16,282 bases of DNA, taken from an uncultured bacterium (GTDB taxonomy: Bacteria > Bacillota > Clostridia > Christensenellales > Pumilibacteraceae). Location of the stretch: positions 1-16,282 of the forward strand of contig CATKFJ010000102.1 in assembly GCA_949747725.1 (NCBI GenBank), given 5' to 3'. Under the pieces are notes generated by a model, which was given only the letters and a program-made list of their open reading frames with translations, made no database searches and had not been told where the DNA came from. The position numbers and the translations under genes are program-made. Shown in pieces: positions 8,010-15,504 of this stretch; the stretch's first letter is position 1, and every line of letters starts with the position of its first letter.

Positions 8010-9035
8010 ATGAAGTTTGCTGTTATCGATATGAGTTCGACGGGTGTTTCTACGGTTATCGCCGAGGGCGAACGGGAAACGGGGATATTCTCATCGGTAT
8101 ACAAGGATCGCACTAATATAGCTGTAGCCGATTATTTCGACGGAAGGTCTATTTCGCGGCGCGGGATAGAAAAGCTTATCGACGCGCTTATTACCGCGCG
8201 GTCTACCTGCAAAGCCATGGGCGTTGACGAGTGTTACTGCATATCGACGGCGGCATTGCGCAATATAGACAATATAGAGGAAGTGGCGGAGAAGATACGC
8301 ATGCGTACGGGTATAGTTATTAACTATCTCGACGGCGCTACCGAGGCGTACTGCGATTTTGTTTCCAATCGTAAGTATGCCGTTTACGATAAAGTCATTC
8401 TTATCGATATAGGCGGCGGCAGCGTAGAGCTGTGCGATTTTTCCAAGGACGATAAAGCCGAAATGGTGTGTCTGGATTTCGGCACGATAAAACTGCGCAA
8501 CAAGTATGTTGCGGATATCTATCCCACGCAAGACGAAGTGAAGCATATTAAAAAATATGTGCGCAAAAAGTCGGACGAAGCCGATCTCCCGGGCAAGAGC
8601 AAGTTTACGGCAGCGGTGCTTGTCGGATCGATCAACGACGCCATTTATGCCGCGTACCGCGAGTTTTGCGAAAAGGAAAAGCTCGGAACGGAGTTCGGGT
8701 ATGCTAAGTATAAGCAGTTCTGCAAGTGGCTTATGACGTCTTCCGACCGCACGCGGTTGATAATGAAAGTCGCGCCCGAAAAGATCCATGTTTTGCCGGT
8801 CGCGACGGTAGTGCTTAAAGAGATGTTAAGACGTTTCAAGCCCGATAATATAGTGGTAAGCGATTGCGGCGTTAAAGAGGGGTATATGGCGCTTGTCGCG
8901 ACGGGCAAGGAAACCGGCGTGCCTATCGATCTCGATATGGCGGTGATCGAGCGCGAACCGATCGTTACCGAACAGCCCAAAAAGAAAACAAAAAAGACCG
9001 GCGCCAAATCGGGCGCTAAAGGCAAGACCGAGTAG
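8010..9035 (+). CDS. ppx: Ppx/GppA-family exopolyphosphatase / pppGpp phosphatase
   Basis: This 341-aa cytoplasmic protein has the actin-like ASKHA fold of the Ppx/GppA family, whose members remove terminal phosphate from polyphosphate or convert pppGpp to ppGpp. Visible landmarks are an N-terminal D7 loop (DMSSTG), ISTAALRN (78-85), the catalytic-Glu region around E112 (LDGATEAY) and the phosphate-binding loop DIGGGS at 133-138. The first loop is degenerate: the family usually reads D-x-G-S-x-S. The protein lacks the HD-like C-terminal domain of long Ppx proteins and ends in a Lys-rich low-complexity tail (about 322-341) that might touch polyanions. A CGGAGG site 6-12 bases upstream supports the start. 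The ppk frame begins 20 bp after the TAG stop, so the two form an operon. Polyphosphate turnover is the likeliest role, but the sequence cannot separate Ppx from GppA activity. Confidence 0.88.
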   Translation: MKFAVIDMSSTGVSTVIAEGERETGIFSSVYKDRTNIAVADYFDGRSISRRGIEKLIDALITARSTCKAMGVDECYCISTAALRNIDNIEEVAEKIRMRTGIVINYLDGATEAYCDFVSNRKYAVYDKVILIDIGGGSVELCDFSKDDKAEMVCLDFGTIKLRNKYVADIYPTQDEVKHIKKYVRKKSDEADLPGKSKFTAAVLVGSINDAIYAAYREFCEKEKLGTEFGYAKYKQFCKWLMTSSDRTRLIMKVAPEKIHVLPVATVVLKEMLRRFKPDNIVVSDCGVKEGYMALVATGKETGVPIDLDMAVIEREPIVTEQPKKKTKKTGAKSGAKGKTE

Positions 9036-9055
9036 TTTGATAAAAGGGATAAGTC

Positions 9056-11128
9056 ATGGCGGCAAGCAAGAATATATTTATAAAAGACGTGTATATGAAC
9101 CGCGAATATTCGTGGGCGTTGTTTAATAAGCGCGTGCTTGATCAGGCGTCCGATCCGAGCAATCCCGTATTCGAGCGGTGTAAGTTTCTGTCGATATTTC
9201 ATTCCAATCTCGACGAGTTTTTCATGGTGCGCATAGGCAGTCTGTTGAACGACGCCAAGCTCCACGGCGGCGAAACGGAGAATAAAACCGATCTTACCGC
9301 GCGCGAGCAGGTGGACGGCATGCTCAAGGTCGTTAAATAGCTTTACCGCGAATCGGACAGCGTTTACGTCAAGCTGAAAAAAGAGTTGGGCAAGTGCGGT
9401 TTGCGCATTAGGACGTGCGCGGAACTTTCGCCCAAGCAGTATGCCGATTGCAAGCAGTATTTTCATTCGCAGGTTTTGCCGTTGCTTTCGCCCATGGTGC
9501 TCGACGCGAAACATCCCATGATACGGTTCGAGAACATGCACAGCTACATGGTTTTCGAACTGACCAAGGCGGACAGACTGATGTACGGCGTGATGGCGAT
9601 AAATCCGTCGTTGCCGCGCGTTTATAAGATAGACGGCGGCAAAAAGATAAATATCGTTACGGTGGAAGATCTTATCCGCACGTTCGGCGGCAGTGCGTTC
9701 GACGGATACAAGATAGAAAGCCAAGCGATGCTGCGGCTTACCCGTAACGCCGATTTCGACGCGAACATCGACGACGCGGATATTGAGCGCGATTTCGATT
9801 TTTCCAAGTTCTTAAAACATAAAGTGGAGTTGCGGTCGTCGCAGGACGCCGTTAGGCTACAGATCGAGGACAGTCCGAATATCCGTGCGTTCGTGCAGAA
9901 AACGCTCAATCTCAAGAGCAAGTACTGCTTTACCGTCAAGCATGCGTTCGATTATAAATTTATGATGTCGTTGTCGGCGCTGTTGCCTACGGGCGACGCC
10001 GCGGCGCTCAAGTACAAGCCGGCGCACGCGCTTGCCGCACCCGTGCCGCAGGACGCGTCCGTGCTCGAAACGGTGCTTAACCGCGACGTGTTTCTTGCGT
10101 ATCCGTTTGAGAGCATGGATACGCTTGTGCGGCTTTTGGACGAATGTGCCGAGCGTTCCGACGTTGCGTCGATCAAGATAACGATATATCGGCTCGATCA
10201 CCGTTCTCGCATTGTCGAGGCGTTAAAGCGCGCGAGCGAGAACGGCAAAGAGGTGACGGTCGTGATCGAGCTGTGCGCGCGGTTCGACGAGGAAAACAAT
10301 CTGTATTTTTCGGAAGTGCTTGCCGATGCCGGTTGTACTATAATCTACGGCATGGGCAATTATAAAGTCCATTCCAAGATAATTTCGATCGTGCTTACGG
10401 GCGAAAAGGGGATACGCTACGTGACGCATCTCGGTACTGGCAATTACAACGAACAAACGTCCAAGCTGTATACAGATCTTAATATCATAACGTCGAACGA
10501 GGCGATAGGGCGCGATGCGGTCACGTTTTTTAGGAATATCGCGATATACAATACCGATCACGAATACGAGAAACTGTTGATAGCGCCTAAAACGTTGAAG
10601 CGCGGTCTGATCGCGTTTATCGAGCGCGAAACCGAAAAAGCCAAGCGCGGCGAGAGCGCGTTTATTACGGCTAAAATGAACAGCCTTACCGATAAGACTA
10701 TTATCGACAAGCTGATAGAGGCGAGTAAAGTCGGCGTTAAGATCAGGCTCATAATCCGAGGGATTTGCTGTCTTATACCCGAGATAAAGGGAAAGACAGA
10801 GAACATTTCCGTGATCAGTATCGTCGGCAGGTTTTTGGAGCATTCGCGTATCTATTGTTTCGGCGACGGCGACGATAGAGCTATGTTTATTTCGTCCGCC
10901 GATCTTATGACGCGGAATACCGATAAACGCGTCGAGATCGCGACGCCCGTGCTCGATAAGGCTATTGCCGATAAGATATACGGCATGCTCGGCGTGATGC
11001 TTGCGGATAACGTTAAGGCGCGGCGCTTGACTAATAAGGGCGTCTATGTGCCGCAGGAAACTTGCGAAGAGCCGATAAACAGTCAGGAATTGTTTCTTAA
11101 AGGCAAGTTCAACCTACTTCTTTTGTAA
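9056..11128 (+). pseudogene. ppk1: Polyphosphate kinase 1 interrupted by an in-frame TAG at codon 95
   Basis: One continuous frame of 690 codons encodes a normal-length polyphosphate kinase (ATP + polyP(n) to ADP + polyP(n+1)), except for TAG at 9338-9340. The first piece (94 aa) is the N domain, with N51 in [14 protein letters not shown], the ATP-contacting region. The second, open from 9341 to 11128, has the H, C1 and C2 domains, including IYRLDHRSRIVEAL, IELCARFDEENN, the phosphate-accepting His in KVHSK (codon 439, matching E. coli H435) and the second His in FLEHSRIY (codon 596, matching H592). All recognisable catalytic residues survive and no second lesion exists. The first start has AAGGGA upstream. 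A restart is possible at TTG 9386, but without a spaced ribosome site. The last residues (GKFNLLLL and stop) come from a repeat. Options are a fresh nonsense mutation, a sequencing error, readthrough or a split enzyme. Confidence 0.88.
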
Positions 11129-11249
11129 AAGAAGTAGGCAAGAAAACTCTTAGGGTCGTGTGTTGGCGTGGGTTATTCGTTGGAGGTTACACCCGAATAG
11201 TTTTGTTGCGATAGGAATATATTAAACGCCATTCTGTAAAAGAAGTAGG
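11113..11249. repeat. MITE-like element bounded by 12-bp inverted repeats
   Basis: CCTACTTCTTTT (11113-11124) is followed after two bases by its exact complement AAAAGAAGTAGG (11127-11138), and the same complement recurs at 11238-11249. The 15-mer TGTAAAAGAAGTAGG is a direct repeat at 11124-11138 and 11235-11249. The outer arms enclose 137 bp of non-coding DNA between the convergent ppk and alarmone synthetase genes. The left arm supplies the last codons and the stop of ppk. No target duplication or transposase was seen, so it would be non-autonomous if mobile. The palindrome is not followed by a T-run and is a poor intrinsic terminator. Confidence 0.5.
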
Positions 11250-11251
11250 GG

Positions 11252-12547
11252 TTAGTCTTTGATATTTTCGAGCAGCGCTATCGTATCCAACAACGGCAGT
11301 TTATTAGCCGGCAGTTCGGACAATCTTGAAATAGTCCGATAGATCTGTCCTTGTGTTTTTCCGGCCGTAATACGATCGGTGTAATAAACGATATAGTCCG
11401 AAAAATCCTGACTGTCGTCGCCGCGCTCGAGCGAGAAATAAATATGGAAAAACGTGTTTAAATAGAAATCGTCGTTAAGATCCCGTAAGAAAATTTTAGC
11501 GACTTCGGAATACATCCCGTCAAGCGCAACGTCAAGCTCGATCTTTTCGCCGATCGGGATAGCGTTATAGTCGATATCGTGCATCCAGTCCATAAGACTG
11601 ACCAATAATTCGCCGTAATTGAAATCGAAATTGATATTGCTTATGTGATCGACGGCGTCCTTGTCCGACGCAAGCGCTGTCTTAATGCTCTCGGATATCG
11701 CTTTGAAAAACGGTTCGCCGTGCATTTCTTTAGTGTACGACGACGCTGTTACGATATAATCGACGATCGCCTCGGTGTACTCGCTGATCGTAACGGGTAT
11801 GCCGGTATTAGCTTTAACGATCGCTGTGTACATCTCGTTAAGCCCGAGCGCAACCATGCCTTTAAGCTGTTCCTGTTGGTTATCGATAACGCTGCCGGCC
11901 ATGCGGTCGAATATAAGACTCAATTGGTGATCGATCCCCGACAGGCTCTCGTGCGTGGAGTCGAGCATTTCCTTAACAAGACTGTCGAACTGGCTGAGCC
12001 TGTTGTTTTTGTATATAAGCTTATGTTCGATCTCCGACCAGAAACTGTTGACGAGCGATTTTATTTGAAGCTCGAAATTATAATTTTCTCCGGCATAAGT
12101 GATCTTGCCGTCTATGCGGTAGATCGAATACCCGTTTTTCTGCCGCTCGGGCTGCGGCGTGTCGAGTTTAAGCCGCACCGTCTTTTTATCGGCAGGGCAG
12201 AACATGCCGTCGCCCAGATCGACGCAGAACAGCTCGCGTATTTTTCGGTACAGGAACTCTTCGTCCTTAAAGAACCGACATTCTATCCTGATCCCGATTA
12301 TGTCGTGCATTTCGAAAACCAGCTTATCCGCCGACGTCGAGCGGTAAAGATTATTGCGTAATATTTTCTCTTTAAGGCTCTCGCGCGTTTTTATCCTCGA
12401 CGTAACGCCGATCGTAACGTCAATCCCGCCCAGCTTGTGCGTAAGAAATTCGGTCAGTTTGTCCGCCGCATGCGAAAACCCGACAAGATTAGCGTCGAGC
12501 GCGCTTGCCGCACGTTCGATATAATCAAAAACATCGATCTTTTCCAT
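11252..12547 (-). CDS. RelA/SpoT-like (p)ppGpp synthetase with an unassigned C-terminal extension
   Basis: This 431-aa cytoplasmic protein has a RelA/SpoT synthetase domain in its N-terminal half. Landmarks are SRIKTRESLKEK (R51, K53; nucleotide-binding basic stretch), the Mg-binding Asp in HDIIGIRIEC (D82), the GYSIYRIDGKI strand (139-149), FELQIKS with catalytic-type E159, and EIEHKLIYKN (172-181). These match the synthetase core, which transfers pyrophosphate from ATP to GDP or GTP. There is no HD hydrolase, TGS or ACT domain, so it resembles small alarmone synthetases, but those are usually 200-260 aa. Residues about 225-431 form a predicted helical, acidic region I do not recognise. AGGTGA sits 3-4 bases before the ATG. 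It lies 63 bp downstream of the GH3 gene on the same strand with no clear terminator between, so co-transcription is plausible. It converges on ppk. Confidence 0.82.
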   Translation of the reverse strand: MEKIDVFDYIERAASALDANLVGFSHAADKLTEFLTHKLGGIDVTIGVTSRIKTRESLKEKILRNNLYRSTSADKLVFEMHDIIGIRIECRFFKDEEFLYRKIRELFCVDLGDGMFCPADKKTVRLKLDTPQPERQKNGYSIYRIDGKITYAGENYNFELQIKSLVNSFWSEIEHKLIYKNNRLSQFDSLVKEMLDSTHESLSGIDHQLSLIFDRMAGSVIDNQQEQLKGMVALGLNEMYTAIVKANTGIPVTISEYTEAIVDYIVTASSYTKEMHGEPFFKAISESIKTALASDKDAVDHISNINFDFNYGELLVSLMDWMHDIDYNAIPIGEKIELDVALDGMYSEVAKIFLRDLNDDFYLNTFFHIYFSLERGDDSQDFSDYIVYYTDRITAGKTQGQIYRTISRLSELPANKLPLLDTIALLENIKD

Positions 12548-12566
12548 TTTTCACCTATAAATTTAT

Positions 12567-12586
12567 GGAGGGGGTGGGGGATGGGG
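12567..12586 (+). other. G-rich tract in the leader of the alarmone synthetase gene
   Basis: GGAGGGGGTGGGGGATGGGG has three long G-runs plus a GG, enough for a two-tetrad or bulged G-quadruplex on the plus strand, which is the template for the minus-strand genes. The mRNA itself would be C-rich here. It lies about 20 bp upstream of the synthetase start codon, between it and the GH3 stop. It could slow transcription or may be simple low-complexity sequence. Confidence 0.35.
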
Positions 12587-12610
12587 CAATCGCAGACAAT
12601 ATAAATAACG

Positions 12611-14953
12611 TCAGTTCTGCTTTTTGATAAGAAATTTCAGTCCGCTCCAAATCTTACCGTTGGCGATCTCGATAATGCCGATGGCTTTTGTCAGCGGCAA
12701 AGCCCCGTCGGACATCGCGCTTACCGCGCTTAGCGGCGTATGGAGCGCGTTCGATATGAAAGATTCGTATTCCGGCGTGCCGATCGCCCCGACAGCCCGT
12801 GCGCGTTTGTACAGCGCGCGCCGCATGATCTTGCCGATAAGCGTTTCTTCGATATCCGCAATACAGCAATCGAGCGTGTATTCGCCTTTGTGCGGTTTTG
12901 CGCGCAAAGCCGGCAGATCTTTGCCGTATATCGCTCGGAAATCCCCGTCGGTTATTTTCGAATATAACGGTTTATCGTAAACATCGGGGTATGATTCGTG
13001 CCCGAAATAATTTCCGTCCGCCTTGACGGTAATTTCTTTTTTTATGTCCGTACTCGACGCCGCTATCATGATGGAATATTCGCCGTCGCAAATAGCAGGC
13101 TTGCCGCTCGAAACATCGAAAAATTCAAACGCGCTGCCCGTTAAGCGTATTACGACCGTAGCAGATGTTTGCCCTTCCACGAAAACCTTTTTAAACGCCG
13201 CGAGCTGTTTGACGGGCGACATTATGCGCTTGGTGCGGTTGCCTACGTATATCTGCACTATCTCGTACCCGTCGCGTACGGAATTATTGGCGAGCGTTAT
13301 CTCCACGTCGAATTCCGCGCCGCCAACGCGCTTGACGCGTGCCGAAGTGTATTCTATATCGGAGAACGACAGTCCGTGCCCGAACGGGAACAACGGAGCA
13401 ACGCCCGTCGCGTCATAGTATCGATACCCGACGAACAGGCTTTCTTTATAAATGTTATCTACGGGTATAGCGTCGGCGTCGCAAATCGGGAAAGTCTGCG
13501 CAAGCTTGCCGCACGGATTGATCCTGCCGTACAGCGCGTCGACCGCCGCATACGCGCCCGACTGCCCGTTAAGTCCGGCGTAAATCACGGCGCGCACTCT
13601 GTTTATCCACGGCATCGCAACGCCGCCTACCGAGCATAAGACCACCGCAACTTTGCGGCCTGCCTTGGTAAGCTCCGTAATAAGTTTGTTTTGCGCTAAT
13701 GGCAGCTCGAGCGTTTTTCTGTCTACGCCCTCGTATGGCGTGGGCGCGCCGACAAACACGATCACGCCGTCGCAGTCCGCACTGCCGTCCAGCGCTTCGC
13801 GAAGAAGCGCGTCGTTGTTCTTATCGTTGGATATATCGTAACCGCGGAAGTATGTCGTTTCTATGGCGCGGTGACTGAACGCGTCGAGCGGCGAGACCGT
13901 TTTTAGCGGCGTTACGCACGAACTGCCTCCGCCCTGAACGGGCGCGCACTCGGCGTATGCGCCGATAACGGCTACTTTCATGTCTTTGGTGAGCGGCAAA
14001 AAGTTGTCGTCGTTCTTGAGCATTACCAAACTTGCGGCGGCGGCATTATATGCCAATCTGTCGTGCGCGTCGCTTTCGTAGTCGCCGTAAGGCTCGAGAT
14101 ACACTTCGTCGGTAAGCTTGAGTATGCGCCGAAGCGAGTCGTCGATCATATCCTCGGTTATTTCGCCGTTGTCGAGCGCGCGTTTTACGTCGTACTCGAA
14201 CAGACCGCCCGAATCGGGCATTGCTATATCCAGACCGGCTTTAAGCGCTTGAGCGCGGTCGTGTACGCCGCCCCAATCGGAAATAACGGCGCCGCGGTAA
14301 TCGAACCTACCGCGCAGTACGTCGCGGAGTAGGTATTCGTTTTGCGAACAGTACGCGCCGTTAAGCATATTGTATGCGCTCATTACGGCTTGAGGCTGGG
14401 CTTGGAGCGCTATTTCAAACGGTTTTAAATAGATCTCGTTAAGCGCGCGGTCGTCTACGACCGAATCGGAATACATGCGGTTCGTTTCGCAGTTATTGGC
14501 GGCGAAATGCTTGACGCATGCGCCTACGCCCGTGGACTGCACGCCGGAAACGTACGCTTTGCCGAGTTCCCCGGCAAGCAGCGGATCTTCGGAGAAGTAT
14601 TCGAAATTGCGTCCGCCGTACGGACTGCGTATTATATTGACTCCGGGAGCAAGCAGAAGATTGACGCCCATAGACGTAGCCTCACGCCCGATCGCCGCAC
14701 CCACGCCGTAGACGAACGCGGGGTCGAAACTGTTTGCAAGCATGGATAGGGTAGGATAGCAAGTAGCCGGTACGGCGGAAGTCATGGCGCTTTCAGTCAT
14801 GCGCAATCCGTTCGGACCGTCGGACATTCGTACGCGCGGAAGATAGCCTGTGGCGTAAGTATGCCACAGCCCGTCGCCGGACAGCATGCGTATTTTCTCG
14901 TCGATCGTCAAGTACGCAAGCGCTTTCTCAATGTCCAATCTTTCGTCGTCCAT
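12611..14953 (-). CDS. Glycoside hydrolase family 3 beta-glycosidase, cytoplasmic
   Basis: This 780-aa protein has no signal peptide, so it probably hydrolyses imported beta-linked oligosaccharides inside the cell. The GH3 TIM barrel covers about residues 15-290, with MSDGPNGLR (43-51), FEYFSEDP (117-124), KHFAANN (148-154) and the nucleophile D226 in AVISDWGGVHD. The alpha/beta sandwich follows (about 310-540, with QGGGSSCVTPL near its start), then the GYRYYD and FPFGHGLS stretches and a fibronectin-III-like domain (about 550-640, with DGYEIVQIYVG). A helical C-terminal tail (about 690-780) is a common extension in clostridial GH3 enzymes. No PA14 insertion is present and the acid/base Glu was not assigned. 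The ATG at 14953 is followed at once by MDDERLDIEKAL, and the ribosome site (TATGGA) is weak. Beta-glucosidase is the default assignment; xylosidase or another specificity cannot be excluded. Confidence 0.92.
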   Translation of the reverse strand: MDDERLDIEKALAYLTIDEKIRMLSGDGLWHTYATGYLPRVRMSDGPNGLRMTESAMTSAVPATCYPTLSMLANSFDPAFVYGVGAAIGREATSMGVNLLLAPGVNIIRSPYGGRNFEYFSEDPLLAGELGKAYVSGVQSTGVGACVKHFAANNCETNRMYSDSVVDDRALNEIYLKPFEIALQAQPQAVMSAYNMLNGAYCSQNEYLLRDVLRGRFDYRGAVISDWGGVHDRAQALKAGLDIAMPDSGGLFEYDVKRALDNGEITEDMIDDSLRRILKLTDEVYLEPYGDYESDAHDRLAYNAAAASLVMLKNDDNFLPLTKDMKVAVIGAYAECAPVQGGGSSCVTPLKTVSPLDAFSHRAIETTYFRGYDISNDKNNDALLREALDGSADCDGVIVFVGAPTPYEGVDRKTLELPLAQNKLITELTKAGRKVAVVLCSVGGVAMPWINRVRAVIYAGLNGQSGAYAAVDALYGRINPCGKLAQTFPICDADAIPVDNIYKESLFVGYRYYDATGVAPLFPFGHGLSFSDIEYTSARVKRVGGAEFDVEITLANNSVRDGYEIVQIYVGNRTKRIMSPVKQLAAFKKVFVEGQTSATVVIRLTGSAFEFFDVSSGKPAICDGEYSIMIAASSTDIKKEITVKADGNYFGHESYPDVYDKPLYSKITDGDFRAIYGKDLPALRAKPHKGEYTLDCCIADIEETLIGKIMRRALYKRARAVGAIGTPEYESFISNALHTPLSAVSAMSDGALPLTKAIGIIEIANGKIWSGLKFLIKKQN

Positions 14954-14963
14954 TCCATACTAC

Positions 14964-14992
14964 ATTTTAGCATACAATTTCCGTCAAGTCAA
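14964..14992 (-). promoter_or_regulatory. Promoter of the GH3 gene
   Basis: On the minus strand TTGACT (14992-14987) and TAAAAT (14969-14964) are separated by exactly 17 bp, giving one mismatch per hexamer to the sigma-A consensus. The -10 ends only about 10 bp before the ATG at 14953, so the transcript would be leaderless or nearly so, consistent with the weak ribosome site. A promoter hidden further upstream is possible. Confidence 0.55.
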
Positions 14993-15072
14993 GCCAAAAT
15001 TCGCATGGCTCGCGTGCTCTAAAAAGTCGAATTCCGCATAATTTCGTCAGTGTGAAAATTTTTGAAATATAC

Positions 15073-15101
15073 TTGACAGACTTGCATATACATAGTATAA
15101 T
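15073..15101 (+). promoter_or_regulatory. Perfect consensus promoter for the small membrane protein gene
   Basis: TTGACA (15073-15078) and TATAAT (15096-15101) are exact consensus with a 17-bp spacer. The start site would be near 15108, giving a leader of about 28 nt that contains the AGGAG ribosome site. Confidence 0.88.
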
Positions 15102-15135
15102 GAAAACACAAAAAATAAAAAGGAGATAGGATAAC

Positions 15136-15357
15136 ATGGCTAACAAAAGTGATTACTTTGGTCTTTCGTGGATTGTAAGCGTAATTCTTGCAATCATCCC
15201 CGTTACGGCGTGGATTTGCGGCGTTATTACGCGTATTCAAGACGGTAAGATCGTAGCGGCGATCGTCCGCCTGTTCACAGGTTTCTGGATCGTTTGGTTG
15301 ATTGACCTTATTCTTATGATCGTAAGCAAGCATATTCTTCGTTTGCTCCCCATCTAA
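15136..15357 (+). CDS. Small two-helix membrane protein, unknown function
   Basis: This 73-aa protein starts at the ATG 10 bp after AGGAG (15121-15125). It has two hydrophobic segments (about residues 11-32 and 44-66) joined by a short polar loop, TRIQDGK, with one or two basic residues. The ends are short, so both termini probably lie on one side of the membrane. It has no signal peptidase site and no recognised domain. The general plan recalls small stress or membrane proteins of the YqaE/Pmp3 type, but the signature residues of that family are not present. The gene is a complete single unit with a perfect promoter, strong ribosome site and intrinsic terminator directly after the stop, which suggests an abundant protein. 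The arrangement is strong evidence that the ORF is real. The function is unknown. Confidence 0.82.
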   Translation: MANKSDYFGLSWIVSVILAIIPVTAWICGVITRIQDGKIVAAIVRLFTGFWIVWLIDLILMIVSKHILRLLPI

Positions 15358-15369
15358 TCTCGGAGAAAC

Positions 15370-15396
15370 AGCCTCGACCTATGTCGGGGCTTTTTT
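15370..15396 (+). terminator. Rho-independent terminator of the small membrane protein gene
   Basis: AGCCTCGAC (15370-15378) pairs with GTCGGGGCT (15383-15391), including one G-U pair, across a 4-nt loop, followed by TTTTT (15392-15396). It starts 13 bp after the stop at 15357. This is a textbook intrinsic terminator. Confidence 0.9.
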
Positions 15397-15412
15397 CGTG
15401 CCGAAAATTTTT

Positions 15413-15423
15413 AGGTAATACCT
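15413..15423. promoter_or_regulatory. Short palindrome upstream of the cysteine desulfurase promoter
   Basis: AGGTAATACCT is a perfect 5-bp inverted repeat around one base, 9 bp upstream of the -35 hexamer. An overlapping weak inverted repeat (CAAT...ATTG, 15424-15435) touches the -35. It could bind a repressor such as an iron-sulfur or cysteine regulator, but short AT-rich palindromes arise easily by chance. Confidence 0.2.
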
Positions 15424-15432
15424 CAATTATTA

Positions 15433-15461
15433 TTGACAAATCGCGATCTATGTCTTATAAT
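15433..15461 (+). promoter_or_regulatory. Perfect consensus promoter for the cysteine desulfurase gene
   Basis: TTGACA (15433-15438) and TATAAT (15456-15461) are separated by 17 bp. Transcription would start near 15468, giving a leader of about 37 nt that contains AGGAA (15492-15496). Confidence 0.87.
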
Positions 15462-15504
15462 AACAAAGAAGTTAATTCATACTATTTCAATAGGAATTAA
15501 AATC

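Noticed and set aside
9056-11128. Genome-wide reassignment of TAG to an amino acid
   Set aside because: TAG appears to be the genuine stop of ppx and of the GH97 gene, so a global recode would fuse neighbouring genes.
11113-11138. Perfect palindrome read as the ppk terminator
   Set aside because: The loop would be only two bases and no T-run follows on either strand; the extra copy at 11238 fits a repeat element better.
12611-14953. Secreted GH3 enzyme belonging to the lipoprotein-GH97 operon
   Set aside because: It has no signal peptide, lies on the other strand about 5 kb away and has its own promoter.
15136-15357. Assigning the 73-aa protein to the YqaE/Pmp3 family
   Set aside because: It shares only size and a two-helix plan; the proline- and glycine-rich signature of that family is absent.
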